From Amoebidium appalachense (taxonomy: Eukaryota; Ichthyosporea): a stretch of 64,000 bases of DNA. Below the pieces are notes generated by a model. It was given only the letters and a program-made list of their open reading frames with translations, searched no databases and was not told the DNA's origin. The DNA lies in assembly GCA_963693365.1 (NCBI GenBank), contig CAVNZM010000007.1, forward strand, positions 2,542,001 to 2,606,000. Direction: 5' to 3'. Shown here in pieces: positions 34,752 through 46,610 of this stretch; the first letter of the stretch is position 1; the number at the start of each line of letters is the position of its first letter. The position numbers and the translations under genes are program-made.

Positions 34752-35382
34752 GGAAGAAGCACGAACGCACAGAAGGAAAGGCACACAACGGTTATTTCTA
34801 TTGAAATGTAACAGGCTATTACGATTTGTCTCTTGTAGTTGTAAACAGTGCTGAAGTCGACTCCTAGATGTCTGTCACTTGAAGGATGCGGGTCTAGATA
34901 TGTAAGACTGAAGACTGCCAGCATACTATTACCGTGTTATTTAGCATTAGATAAGTATTAACTTGCCAAAGGTCCAAAAAAATGGGCCAGGCGAACGAGA
35001 TACACCACGCTAGCTATCGTAACGTTATCTTTAACTCTTTGGCAGACAGGAGTTGACCCGCTACACATCAGCACTCGTATTTCTGTGTCGTGTTTTGCCG
35101 CAAGATTTCAGATTAAAAAAGAAAAAGGCAACATCAAAGGGTTTCGCACCCTGCTACTGGCTAGTGTCCCCCCCCCCCCCCCCCCCCCCCTTCACAACTT
35201 ACTTGACTTGAACCAAGTCTCCCCCCCCCCCCCCCCCCTTTAAAAAAGAAAAAGAAAAAGAAAAAAAAGTCCCATCAACCACAACAAAACGTAGTGAATC
35301 AGTTAATCCTCCCCCCAACCCCCCCACCACCCTTCCCCGGGAAGCTCCCCCCGGCGGCGGGCGGTCAGTCGGGCGGGTGGGC

Positions 35383-35467
<85 letters not shown>

Positions 35468-35682
35468 GGGGGGGGGAGGGGGGGGGGGGCGGAAGTTTTT
35501 TTCCTTTCATATTCCCTCCCTCTCTCTTTCTCCCCCCCCCTTCTCTCTCTCAGACTATCTGTCTGTCTGCCCGAGGCTCTCTCTTTTGCTTGCTCCCCCC
35601 TCCCCCCTCCCCCCTCCTTCCTCCCCCGACCTTTCCTTTTGTGTGTGTGCTGTGTGTGTGTGTACACGTCAGTGTGTTTGTG

Positions 35683-35771
<89 letters not shown>

Positions 35772-36155
35772 GGGGGGCAAGGGGAACGGGGGGAGAGGGG
35801 GCTGGTTGGAGGGAGTAGCTTGTGTGTGTGTTTGTGTCGTGTGTGTGCGTGTTGGGGGGAAGTGAGAAAGGGGCCGGGAGGGGGGCTGGTTGGAGCTCGA
35901 GGTGGGTGAGGGTGGGGTGGGTGGGTGGGTGGGTGGCCGGGTGGGGTGGGGGGGGGGGGGGGGGGGGGGGGGGGAGGGGGGGGGGGGGGCTGGTCACGGG
36001 AGGGGGTAGCATGGGGGGAGGGCGGGGGACGGGGGAGGGCGGCTGGTCACGGTAAGGATGCTCCGAGTTGCAAGCTGGAATTCGAACACCAAATTGGATT
36101 GCAGCCATAACCACAGATGCAGGTCTTATTTTGTGGTTTATTTTGCGTAACCAAT
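34752..36155. other. 3' flank of the protease gene, then GT/CT/G repeats
   Basis: 34805-35150 is non-repetitive with no ORF of note. C runs follow, then two (GT)n arrays (35387-35466 and 35684-35770) around a CT-rich stretch, then GGT/G-rich sequence to 36020. Confidence 0.7.
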
Positions 36156-36237
36156 GACAACGTGGCCGAGTGGTTAAGGCGATGGACTTGAAATCCATTG
36201 GGCATTGCCCGCGTAGGTTCAAGTCCTGCCGTTGTCG
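36156..36237 (+). tRNA. tRNA-Ser(UGA)
   Basis: 82 nt, class II. The acceptor arm GACAACG pairs fully with CGTTGTC, followed by discriminator G. The D arm GTGGCCGAGTGGTTAAGGC, the anticodon stem ATGGA/TCCAT with loop CTTGAAA (anticodon TGA), a long variable arm (GGGCATTGCCC) and the T loop GGTTCAAGTCC are all present. There is no intron and no encoded CCA. A T-run (TTTTTTTT) nine nt downstream would end polymerase III transcription. Confidence 0.97.
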
Positions 36238-36241
36238 AATT

Positions 36242-36251
36242 AATTTTTTTT
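36242..36251 (+). terminator. Polymerase III terminator of tRNA-Ser
   Basis: AATTTTTTTT immediately after the tRNA, the usual oligo-T stop. Confidence 0.75.
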
Positions 36252-36658
36252 TAAAATTTCCAGAAAACGATAGACGACTGCTGTGAATTCGTGATGCACG
36301 AATTTACCCATTTTACACCCAGGGTTTGCCTTACGAATCGTATTGGCCCAAAATACGATTTAGAAAACCCCGCAATACGATGAAAGAGGGCATCCAATTA
36401 GTGAATACGACGCTGACGGGTGTCAAATTGCTCGGAATTTGCCTAAATACGATTAAGACCGCCAAACCCAGGCAACCCCTGTTTACACCTCTCTGAGTCA
36501 GGCTGTGTTTTGATAGGATTAGCGTGCACCACCTATGAGCCACTTCACATTTTTTCCCCGCTTCCGCCGTTTTTCTGCCCAAGAACAGAGAAGCTGCGCT
36601 GTGCTAAAGTCAAGACTTCGTTGTGCCGGCTGTTTTGTGTGCCTCTTTAATTGTTAGC

Positions 36659-36893
36659 ATGGCGAACCACACAGGAAAACGTCTATTTGAGGGGTTCGAA
36701 GGCTGCGCATTTATTGGAATGGTGCACTTGAAACCCTTACCAGGGAGTCCTTATTGGAACGCAAGCAGCAGTATGGCCGAGATAGTGGAATCTGCAACGA
36801 GAGACGCTAAAGCGCTTAAGGAGGGTGGGTGTGACGCCCTTTTGGTGGAGAACATGAGTGACCTGCCTTACCTCCGTGGCTACGTGCACCCAG
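36659..36893 (+). CDS. BtpA-family exon 1
   Basis: 78 codons plus one base, from ATG to CACCCAG|GTAATA. Carries the MVHLKPLPGSP signature. Confidence 0.93.
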
Positions 36894-37238
36894 GTAATAT
36901 GCAGCTTCAACTTGGCTCGCACTGAAAGAAGGAGGTTGCTTCGGGGATTGTGGAAGATGAATGCGGAGGGGGTGGAGTAGCTCGTTCACCTTTGGGGGAA
37001 GGGGGTGAGGGCGAAGCGGAGGGGAAGGGCGGGGGGACGGGGGGGAGGGGAGGGGGGGAGGGGGGGGGGGGGGGGGGGGGGGGCAGTCGCATGACGCACC
37101 CATTAGTTTTAGCAAGCTTAAGCCGGTTCTTTTATCTCTCTACAGCCACGTTGCCACGGTGTGGAGAAGGCATGTATTGGCGTGTACATGTGTATGCGAG
37201 TGTTTGCTTCTGATATTAGATGGTTTAATGTATGTGTG

Positions 37239-37287
<49 letters not shown>

Positions 37288-37336
37288 ACGTGCGTGTGCG
37301 TTTGTGCATGTGTGTGTGTGTGTGGTGTGTGTGTGT

Positions 37337-37368
<32 letters not shown>

Positions 37369-38685
37369 GGGTGGGTGGGTGTGCGCGTGTCCGTGTGTTT
37401 GTTGCTTGGGGGGCGGGGGGAGGGGGAGGGGGGCGGGGGGAGGGGCCGTGCATGGGCACACATGCGCACGTGTGTGTGTGCACGTGCGAGCGAGTGCGCA
37501 CGCGAGCGTAGGGTAGCGAGTGGGTGTGGGTGTGGCTCTCCGTAACGTACGAATGGCTAAGGCAAACCTGTGAACGGGTGTGCAGGTGCGGGTGTGTGTG
37601 TGTGTGTGTAAGTTTTACAAGGGATGTGTGCCCGAGGTGGTGGGAGGAGGGGGGGGGGGGGGGGGTTGTCTGGGGGGGGGGGAGGTTGCATCATTCAGTA
37701 TAATACTTCATACCTTTTTTTTCTTAAGAAAAATTCAAACCTGCCCCAGAAACCACAAACAACACACAAACCCACATATATTTTCCAAATTCACTTAGAA
37801 AAAAAATTGCCTTATGCAGAAACCACGAAATCACACCCGCCCCAGAAACCACACACACCACACAAACCCATATATATATTTTACATTTTTAATTTTTAAA
37901 AAAGTGCTTGATGCAGAAACCACGGCAGCCATGACGATAGCCGTGCATGAGGTGATGAAACTTGGCCTGCATGTAGGGGTGCAGCTATGATCAATTTTAT
38001 AACTTTTTTTTTTTTTTTTTTTTTTGGAAAAGAAAACAAAAAAACCAATCCTCCACAGAAACCACAAAGATCATACAAGCCAGATTTTATTTTATAAATT
38101 AACTTTAAAAAACTTGCCTTATTCAGAAACCATGGCCGCCATGACGATAGCCGTGCATGAGGTGATGAAGCTTGGTCTCCCCTTAGGCGTGCAGTTATGA
38201 TCACTTTTATGATTTAATTATTATTATTTTTTTTAAAAAAAAAATACCCACCACAGAAACCACACAGATCATACAAGCCAGATTTTATTTATTAACTTTA
38301 TAAACTTGCCTTATGCAGAAACCATGGCCGCCATGACGATACCCGTGCATGAGGTGATGAAACTTGGTCTCCCCGTAGGCATGCAGTTATGATCAATTTA
38401 TAACTTATTATCTAAAAAAGAATACAACTCACCACAGAAACCACGCAGATTATACAAGCCAGATTTAAATTTATAAATTAACGTTAAAAGTTGCCTTATG
38501 CAGAAACCACGGCCGCCATGACGATAGCCGTGCATGAGGTGATGAAGCTTGGCCTGCCCGTAGGGGTGCAACTACTAGCAGGGGCCAACAGGGAGGCATT
38601 GGGTGTGTGTGCTGCAACGGGTGCAAGTTTTATTCGTGCTGAGGCCTTTGCCTACGGACACTTGGCAGGTGGGGATATTGCTGAG

Positions 38686-38724
<39 letters not shown>

Positions 38725-38843
38725 CACACACACACACCTTCTCCCTCCCTCCCCCTCCCCCCCGACGAGGTGAAAAGGTTGAAAAGAGATTGCTATGGAT
38801 GATTCCCCCCTCCCCCCCCTCCCCCCCCTCCCCCCCCCCCCTC

Positions 38844-38916
<73 letters not shown>

Positions 38917-39676
38917 AGCACACACCCTTGCAATGAGGATGGGCTCTGCTTATGGTGAATACTCTTTGGGTGGTTTGCCCTCTGCATTATGTTGTCCGTT
39001 GTGAATGTGTACTTCGGGCTTATGGCACGTTCAACCCCCTTCCCCCTACCCCCCGCCCTCCCCTCCCCCCGCCCCCCTCCCCCTCTCCGCCCCGGGACAA
39101 GGTGAATGGGTCGAAACTCGGGTGATGTGGATGACTTGGGGCTCCCCTGAGGATATGTTCTGCTTATTATGCATACTCTTTGTGTGTAATGTGCACTCTG
39201 CATTATGCTGTCCCTTATGAAACTAAGACTGTGTACTTCGTACTTCAAAACACATCCCCCCCCCCCCCCCCCCCCCCCCGCCCCCCGTGGGTTATTATTT
39301 ATGTTGCATACTACGTTTTTCTGATGATGTTGCATATTTGAATGTTTGCTTTTGCATGTGTCCTGCATCGTGCTTGTCATGGTGTAGTTGTACTTTGTTT
39401 CGTTTTCTGCATTCTTAACAACCCCCCCCCCCCCTCCCCCTCGCCCCCCCAAACCCGTCCACCACTACAACCACTAACACCAATGCCCCCCCCCCCCCCC
39501 CCCCCCCTCCCCCCCTCCCCCCCTCCCCCCCCCCCCCCCCACCAACCCACCCCCCGCCCCACATGTATGGTTTGCACTCTACACTTTTGTTGTCCGTTGT
39601 GAATGTGTACTGCGCACTCTATGGCTCATCCCCCCCCCCCCCCCCCCCCCCCAACCACCACCACCACCAACACCAA

Positions 39677-39709
<33 letters not shown>

Positions 39710-39832
39710 TTCCCCAAGCGTCCCCTTGCCACTTTTCTATTTGACCTTCCGGGAAAAAAGGGAATGGGGGGAGGGGGGAGGGGGAGTGGGGGACGGGGAA
39801 ATGAAAAATCAGGGGCGTGTCCTTCGAACCCC

Positions 39833-39868
<36 letters not shown>

Positions 39869-39886
39869 ACCCACCCACCCCTCCCC

Positions 39887-39917
<31 letters not shown>

Positions 39918-41216
39918 AAGCACACGTTCTCACATTGTACCCGGCCCTGGCTTTCACTATTCCTCCCCCCCCCCCCCCCCCCCTTCCCCCATCCCGCTCC
40001 TCTGTCTCTCCTCTTCCCCTCCCCCCCCCCCCCCCTTCCTCCCCCCCCCCTTCCCAAAAGCCACCCACCCCCCACCCCCTCCTCCCGATCGGTCTCTTAG
40101 TAGCTGCCCCACACCTTCTTGTTTGCTTTCCCCCCCCCCCCCATCCTTTCTGCTCTCTGTTGCCCCTCTTTTTCCTCATTCATACCCTCCTTCAGCAACA
40201 TTAATTTGTACCCCCTCCCCGTCTACCCACCACCACCCCTTTATTTCTTTAAGTTTTTTGTTCGGCCTGCCTCCCTTTTTCCTATTCGTTTAGTTTCTTG
40301 CTCGACAAAAAATTCATCTCTCTGCTCTCCTGTTTACCTTTGCGTCTGCTTTTCTCCTGATATTACCGACCGGTGTATGAGATCGTGCGTGCCTCTCCGT
40401 GTGCCTTTTTTTTTTTTTTTTTTTTTTCCCTTCATCTTTTTTGTTTTTTTGTTTTTTGTCTTTTTCTTCTTTCTTTTTGTGGTTGTTGTTGTGGTGGTGG
40501 TGGTAGTGGTGGATTGGTGGTTGGGTGGGTAGGTGTGGGAGTGAGAGGCGAGGCGGATGTTGGCGGATCTGAAGGGGGGGAGGGGGCGGGAGGGAAGGGG
40601 GGAGGTAGGGAGGAGGTGGGGGGGGGGGGGAGGTTGTGTGTGTGTGAATGTAGGTGGGTGGATGGACTGAGGGGTTAGGGGAGGGGGGGGGGTTGGTTGG
40701 TTGGGGGGGGGGGGGGGGGGGGGGACTGCCTGCCTACCTGCCTGCCTGCCTATCTAATGTGTAATGGTGTTTTCCTGCATTGTTTTTTGGCATATACTTG
40801 TGATGGTGGAATAAATGCCGGTTGATGTGGCAACAAAAGTGATTTTGGTGATGGGGATGGTGCCTAACCTTCTGTTCGTATCATCCCTCCTCCCCCCCCC
40901 CCCCCCTCCCCCCCCCCCCCCCCCCCCTCTTTCTCCTTCGTTCTTAATATTACCCTCGACTTTGTGCACGAAGTGTAGAGGGTGGGATGCCACGGGTACA
41001 AATGTGAAAGAAGGGGGGGGGGGGGGGGGGGGGGGGAGGGGCAAAAACCATCATGAAAGCAGGTTTCTAAATAAATTTGATTTGCTCTACAGATGAGGGG
41101 TGGATGAATGCGTGTGCTGGAGAGCTACTGCGCACACGGGCACACCTGTTTTTGCAGGATAAGGTACACTTTTTTTTTGCTTTTTTTTGGGTCCCCACAT
41201 CTTTCTTTCTTTCTTT

Positions 41217-41248
<32 letters not shown>

Positions 41249-42696
41249 CGCTCTGCCCTCTCCCCCTCCTGTGTCTCTGTCTTCCTCCTTCCGTGCCTCC
41301 ATCCGTCCTTCCTCTCTTTGTATCCCCGCCATCTCTGTCTCCCCCCCCCCCCCCCCCCCCCCCAGCCCCCCATCCCTCTCTCCCCCCTCTCCTCTACCTC
41401 TCAGTCCTCCTCCACTTTGGAGGAGGACTGAGAGCCCCCCCCCCCCCCCCCCCCCCCCCGTTCTCCCCCCCCCCCCCCCCCCCTCCCCCCCCCCCCCCCC
41501 CCCCCCCTCCCTTCTCTGTTTCCTCTCCATTTCTTTTTGCACCGTGACCTCCTCCTCCTTCCCCTGTCTCTCGCTCAATGTGCTTTGGTTTTCGTAACCC
41601 TCTTACTTTATTCTGATCTTTACGGCTGTCCCTCTCTTTGTAGCTTCCTTATACATGCCTTCATACCCGATGTCTATCCTATATTTATACTCTATCTTTA
41701 TCTTTTCTGACTTATTCTTATTCTCATTTCTTATGCCTATCCTATTCTTTGTATCTACATATCTATCCCGGTTTCATCTCTGTCCTATCTTTATGCTAAC
41801 CATAAGCTTCGCACCTTACACATATCCTTATGGTTATACATATCCTGTTATCTTTACACATATCCTTATGGTTATTATATCCTGTTATCTTTATACATAC
41901 CCTTATCCTCCTACCCAATGCCTATGTTTTCTGTATATTCACCCCTGGCTTTTACTATATTTATCTTGATTTTTATACTCATCCTTATCTTTTGGACCTA
42001 CCCGCATCCTTATAATTATCCTGCTATTACTGGGTTCTTATCCTTACCTTTATATATCGTGTAGTTGCATTTCGTACTGTGTTCCGCATTCTACTCCCCC
42101 CCCCCCCCCCCTCATTCCCCCCCCCCCCCCCCCCCGGCCCCCCTTTCGTTGTTAGAGGGGCCTCTCCTCATTAATCTGTCCTCCTATCCCTCCCTCCCTC
42201 CCCCCCCCCCCCCCCTCCCCCCTTCCCCCCTCCCTCTCTCCCTCCCAACCTTCACTAGACTCTTTCCCTCTCTCCATCTCCAAATTCATCTATCTCTTCG
42301 CTCCCTCTATCTCTCTCCCTCCCTCCCCCTCTTCCTCCCCCTCCCTATTCTACCCCCCCCCCCCCCCCCTTGCCAGCTCCCCCCCCCCCCTCCCCCCTTC
42401 CCCCCTCCCTGTTTTGCCCCCTACCCACCCATCCACTAGCCCCAAGACCCTGTTCTCTGAATACAACACGGGTACACAGACACACACACACACCTGATTC
42501 CTTACACACACACAACCGTGCACACATTACTAGCATATGGACAGCCAAAAACAATCATCCATATACATGCTCGGTGGACTAGGAAAAATGCATGCTGTGC
42601 ACCTCGTGGATATACACACGATCACTGGCTGGCGGTGTAGCGCATACACACAAACAAAAATACAGGCAAACACACAAACAAGATACATCTGAACTT

Positions 42697-42730
<34 letters not shown>

Positions 42731-43396
42731 CCCCGCCCCGCCCTTGAAGCCCGAAAAATAAAAACAAACAAGCAAGCACTTAGATACTACACACCCTCCA
42801 GCAGGCACAAATGCACACGCCCACGTGCGCATACACACGTTCAACACACCCAACACACCTTGACAAACACTTCACTAGGCTACTCAAAAATGCTAAGTTT
42901 ACACACCCCGGCTGGGGCCACACCCCATATCCACCATGTATAAGAGCATGCTTACTGCTCTAATATCCCAACGGCCTGATAATTTGGTAAGTTGGCATGC
43001 AATATTCGTAACTCACACACCTTGCATACATTATCCCCTCACCAGGTTAAGGTGTGGACAGACGTAAAAAAGAAGCATTCCGCGCACGCAGCCACAGCGG
43101 ACCTTTCCATCTCCGACATTGCAAAAGGAACGGCATTTTGCGGTGCGGATGCCTTAATCGTAACGGGTATGGAAACGGGCGCACATACGAACATTTCTGA
43201 TGTTCAAGCGGCAAAAGCAGGGGGGTTGCCTGTTATAGTTGGGTCGGGGGTTACCCCTGAAGATGCGAGCGTTTTGGCGCGAACGGCTGATGGGTTAATA
43301 GTGGGAAGTTGGATTAAAGATGGGGGGGATTGGAGAAAGCCGGTGGATGTGCAAAGGGTGAGGAGGATAAAGGAAGCGGTGGTGGCGGTGCTTTAA
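36659..43396 (+). CDS. BtpA/SgcQ-family TIM-barrel protein, four exons
   Basis: Exons 36659-36893, 38504-38668, 41093-41163 and 43046-43396 join in phase to 822 nt, 273 residues, the usual length for the family. Conserved blocks: IGMVHLKPLPGSP near the N-terminus, GGCDALLVENMSD, GVQLLAGANREAL, SFIRAEAF, DEGWMNACAGELLR, SISDIAKGTAFCGADALIVTG, VIVGSGVTPED and the ADGLIVGSW end. In cyanobacteria BtpA stabilises photosystem I. In other organisms, including non-photosynthetic ones, the role is unknown, so no function is assigned here. Introns hold poly-C, GCGT/GT and dispersed repeats. The start is the first ATG in this frame. Confidence 0.93.
36907..37720. repeat. G, GCGT and GT repeats in BtpA-gene intron 1
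   Basis: G-rich 36960-37083, (GCGT)n 37240-37287, a GT to G-run junction 37310-37368, and more G-rich sequence. Confidence 0.88.
37720..38503 (+). repeat. Tandem copies of the BtpA-gene exon 2 acceptor and 5' part
   Basis: Three truncated copies of the first ~75 nt of exon 2, each with its CAG acceptor, start at 37917, 38127 and 38319. The real exon starts at 38504 (spacing 210, 192, 185). Each copy keeps the exon frame but ends at TTATGATCA or CTATGATCA, giving a stop. Shorter CAGAAACCAC fragments lie at about 37750-37850. Confidence 0.93.
38504..38668 (+). CDS. BtpA-family exon 2
   Basis: Acceptor CCTTATGCAG|AA; donor GCAG|GTGGGG. It is the only one of four tandem copies that continues past GTGCA into LLAGANREAL and reaches a donor. 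Confidence 0.92.
38930..39015 (-). repeat. Dispersed G-flanked repeat, copy 7 (reverse)
   Basis: On the plus strand: AGGATGGGCTCTGCTTATG, then GTTGTCCGTTGTGAATGTGT, the reverse complement of the family's central part, diverged. Confidence 0.65.
39100..39256 (-). repeat. Dispersed G-flanked repeat, copy 8 (reverse)
   Basis: Plus strand: GTCGAAACTCGGGTGATG, GATGACTTGGGGCTCCCCTG, TCTGCTTATTATGCATACT and TGTACTTCGTACTT, then a C run. Includes the long-form segment. Confidence 0.75.
39290..39421 (-). repeat. Dispersed G-flanked repeat, copy 9 (reverse)
   Basis: Plus strand: GATGTTGCATATTTGAATGT, TGCTTTTGCATGTGTCCTGC and TTTCTGCATTCTTAACAA, running into a C run. Confidence 0.8.
39560..39630 (-). 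repeat. Dispersed G-flanked repeat, copy 10 (reverse, fragment)
   Basis: Plus strand GGTTTGCACTCTACAC..GTTGTCCGTTGTGAATGTGT resembles copy 7 and ends in a C run. Confidence 0.55.
41093..41163 (+). CDS. BtpA-family exon 3
   Basis: 71 nt, acceptor TTTGCTCTACAG|AT, donor GATAAG|GTACAC. Encodes DEGWMNACAGELLRTRAHL. Confidence 0.92.
41164..43045. other. BtpA-gene intron 3: pyrimidine-rich and C-run DNA
   Basis: C/T-rich sequence, then 41650-42060 made of loosely repeated TATCCT/TTATC words, then C runs, reverse copy 11 of the dispersed repeat and CA-rich DNA. Confidence 0.7.
42055..42096 (-). repeat. Dispersed G-flanked repeat, copy 11 (reverse, fragment)
   Basis: Plus strand TCGTGTAGTTGCATTTCGTA then GTGTTCCGCATTCTA, directly followed by a C run. 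This is the family's terminal segment. Confidence 0.75.
43046..43396 (+). CDS. BtpA-family exon 4 (terminal)
   Basis: Acceptor TATCCCCTCACCAG|GTT; ends TAA at 43394-43396. Encodes the second half of the barrel, including IVGSGVTPEDASVL. Confidence 0.94.
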   Translation, partial: VKVWTDVKKKHSAHAATADLSISDIAKGTAFCGADALIVTGMETGAHTNISDVQAAKAGGLPVIVGSGVTPEDASVLARTADGLIVGSWIKDGGDWRKPVDVQRVRRIKEAVVAVL

Positions 43397-43655
43397 TGGT
43401 CCTTTAAAGTACCCAGTTTGGGATATGATGTTAACGTATTATTTAGCCAGTTTTGGATATACCAGGTTTCGAAACAGCTATTGGATATACCATTTCCTTC
43501 GCAGCTGTTGGATATTGGACTAAGGGATAAGTGAAATTGGGGAAAACAGAAAAACCGTGGATTGCAAAGCTTTAAGGGTGAGGAGGATAAAGGAGGTGGT
43601 GGCGGCAGCGTTTTAATAATTTTTTAATTACCCGGTTTGGAATATGATTCTAATG
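43358..43655 (+). repeat. Duplicated 3' end of the BtpA gene
   Basis: The last ~60 nt of the coding region and ~50 nt of 3' flank (43327-43440) recur, diverged, at 43541-43655: GTGAGGAGGATAAAGGAGG, a TTTTAAT stop region and TACCCGGTTTGGAATATGAT. Confidence 0.85.
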
Positions 43656-43850
43656 CAGGTTTTGGATATTTTAAGCGTCTAGGCGACTATTGGATGTACC
43701 ATTTGATATGTGGTGCTTGGATTTACAGAGTTTCTAGGGCGCTTTTGGATATGCCAAGTGTGTCGGCTGCTTTTGGATATACCAAGATTTTCAGGCTACT
43801 TTTGGATATACCGAGTTTATTTCTAGCTGCTTTTTGATATATCACCTGAA
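43440..43850. repeat. Imperfect short tandem repeat around TTTTGGATATACC
   Basis: CTTTTGGATATACCAAG-like words recur about eight times with 30-45 nt spacing downstream of the BtpA gene. Confidence 0.7.
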
Positions 43851-44190
43851 TTTCTAGACTGCTGCTCTGGTGGCCCGCTGGTAGAGTCACAGTATTAGAC
43901 ACATAAGAGGTGTTGTTATATCCCCATGTATGATGAGATTAAATGCATGATATCACATGTGTATATACATAACTTCCAGCGTCGCAAAAATCAGGGGATT
44001 AATTATTATTCGATATTTCGACAACCCAGGAACACATATACAACGGTCCAGGCAACATGGACAGTTTTGCCCCTTACCCATCCTTTTACAAGTTATCTCA
44101 AGCAATCAATCTCACTAGTAAAAGATTTTTCCTTTGACCAGGTGTCCCTCGACTTGAGGCTTCATTCATGTGATGTGCGTGTGTGTGTGC

Positions 44191-44700
<510 letters not shown>

Positions 44701-44824
44701 GTGTGTGCCACGTGTGTGAGGAGAGAGTGACGGAGGGAGAGAGAGAAAAGAGAGGGGTGGGGTGGGGGGGGAGATAGAGAGATACGAGTCTCGGGGGAGA
44801 GAGAGAGAGGGGGGAGAAAGAGAG

Positions 44825-44825
<1 letters not shown>

Positions 44826-44873
<48 letters not shown>

Positions 44874-44892
44874 CCGGTATATATCTCTCTCT

Positions 44893-44953
<61 letters not shown>

Positions 44954-45205
44954 CCCCCCCCCCCCCCCCCTCTCCGGTATATATATATATACCGGAGAAA
45001 GGGGGGGTATATATATATATACACCGGAGAAAGGGGGGGGGGGGGGGGGGGGGGAGATATAATAGAGAGAGAGAGAGCGAGAGAGAGAAAGAGAGAGAGA
45101 GAGAAAGAGAGAGAGTCGGAGAGAGAGAGATATACCGGAGAGGGGGGGGGGGGGGGGGGGAGATAATAGAGACAACGAGAGGGAGAGAGAGAGAGAGAGA
45201 GAGAG
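44826..45205. repeat. Large inverted repeat of CT/GA and AT tracts
   Basis: TCCGGTATATATCTCTCTC..CCGACTCTCTC near 44872-44905 is mirrored by GAGAGTCGGAGAGAGAGAGA..TATACCGGA near 45105-45138. Between them lies a 28-bp perfect palindrome, TCTCCGGTATATATATATAT.. at 44971-44998, and a second TATATACACCGGAGA unit. An (AT)n precedes at 44828-44871. Confidence 0.88.
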
Positions 45206-46164
45206 ACTCTTTGAAAGGCCGGGGGTACCTCCCAGCTGAAGTCAAACTGACGCGTACCAAGCTGTTTCTGTATCATAATAATTTTAGCGAACTTACATAT
45301 TCACAGCTTATCACCGAGACACGCCGAGATAACCAAGCATGAGCATGGGATTTCCCAAGCATTCCACAGGGGCACGAAGGCACCATATTGCCGGCGTCGA
45401 CAAGCAGCCTGTGGCACGGCAGGGCACGGCCCACCACCCCTACGCGGCTGTGAATGCATGCATGCACTGATATTATGAGTCTTGCGTTTGCCATCAATCC
45501 TCAGTGTCAACCGTTACGTTGCCATGGCCAACGGTATTACTGACGCGTATTAGTACTCTTTAGCTGCAGTGTATCTGGGAAAGTATTTTCGATGATGTGG
45601 CTTTGGACATGCATGGTTTAGTTAGAGGTCACGTACATGCATTGTGTACTGAATAGGAAAGTTCGACTTGGCAGAAAACTCGCATCACGGTGCCACCGTA
45701 TGGACTCGTGGGTAATTTTTGGGTGACCAAACGGATCAAACATAGATATCGATAGGCTGCAGTGCCAACTTTGCAAAAGACATCCGGTGACTTGTGTGCG
45801 CGCGAGCGCGCACATATCGACAGTGCTTATATATGCAATGAGTAAGTTTAGGCTCCTTCTTTTTTTCACCTTTTTTCTTCTTGTTTCATGAGCAGCCTCA
45901 GAGCAGGGGCTATCGCAATAACCCAAATTTAAAAAGTGCGTCACTGAGGGGTCGCGACTATTCAGTGTTCATGTTCACTCCGTTCGCGGCCCAGGGGCCA
46001 GGGGGGGAAGTTACGAAAAAAAATCGTCGTAATTACGATTAACGAAAGACCCCGATACGAATGAGGCTAGGGTGCCGTCGTAACAGCCTTCGTATCAGAT
46101 GTATAGCATTATAGACGCTTTAAGGCCCCCTAATATCTAACTGTACCTAATTTTTTCAATATTT
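45206..46164. other. Unassigned DNA upstream of the copia element
   Basis: Non-repetitive sequence with no convincing gene. TACGATTA-containing DNA near 46020-46100 resembles stretches at 36320-36470 and 52200-52290. Confidence 0.5.
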
Positions 46165-46610
46165 TGTTGGAGTACACTGGTACTCCCGGCTAGCAATGTC
46201 TGTTAGAGAAAGTTTCTGAGCAATTGAATAACTGTTTCAACACTCACTCGAGTGCATAGAGCTTTTGTTTACGGTCATATTCATATATGGTAGTTATATG
46301 TTTGAGCCAAAACTGTACCAATGACGAGCTTCACTAGCAACGTGCTAATTGTGCTCATTAATTAATATTCCCGGTTCAGATGATGTCATGTCTATATTTG
46401 CCACAGGATTCTATTCTTAGAGTGGTAGTGTGCTTTATTCCCGGATATTCTCAGAATATTTTTAGTTGTGTGAAGCAAGATTTACGTTTAACTGCAATTG
46501 GTGTGTTAAACACGTTTATTTGTGTGCTTTAGTGCAAGTTAACTAGCCACTCAACGTGCACAGTTAACTTTTATATCTTTAACGACTTGTTTTCATTGTG
46601 CTCTCTTTTC

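Larger units (their letters stand above)
38687..41092. other. BtpA-gene intron 2: C runs, CA array, dispersed repeats
   Basis: Many C runs, a (CA)n at 38845-38913, four reverse copies of the dispersed repeat (38930-39630), T-rich and G-rich stretches near 40400-40720. No exon seen. Confidence 0.75.

Noticed and set aside
37136-37200. Alternative second exon of the BtpA gene after CTCTCTACAG
   Set aside because: In phase it encodes ATLPRCGEGM, unlike the family, whereas 38504 continues the conserved barrel.
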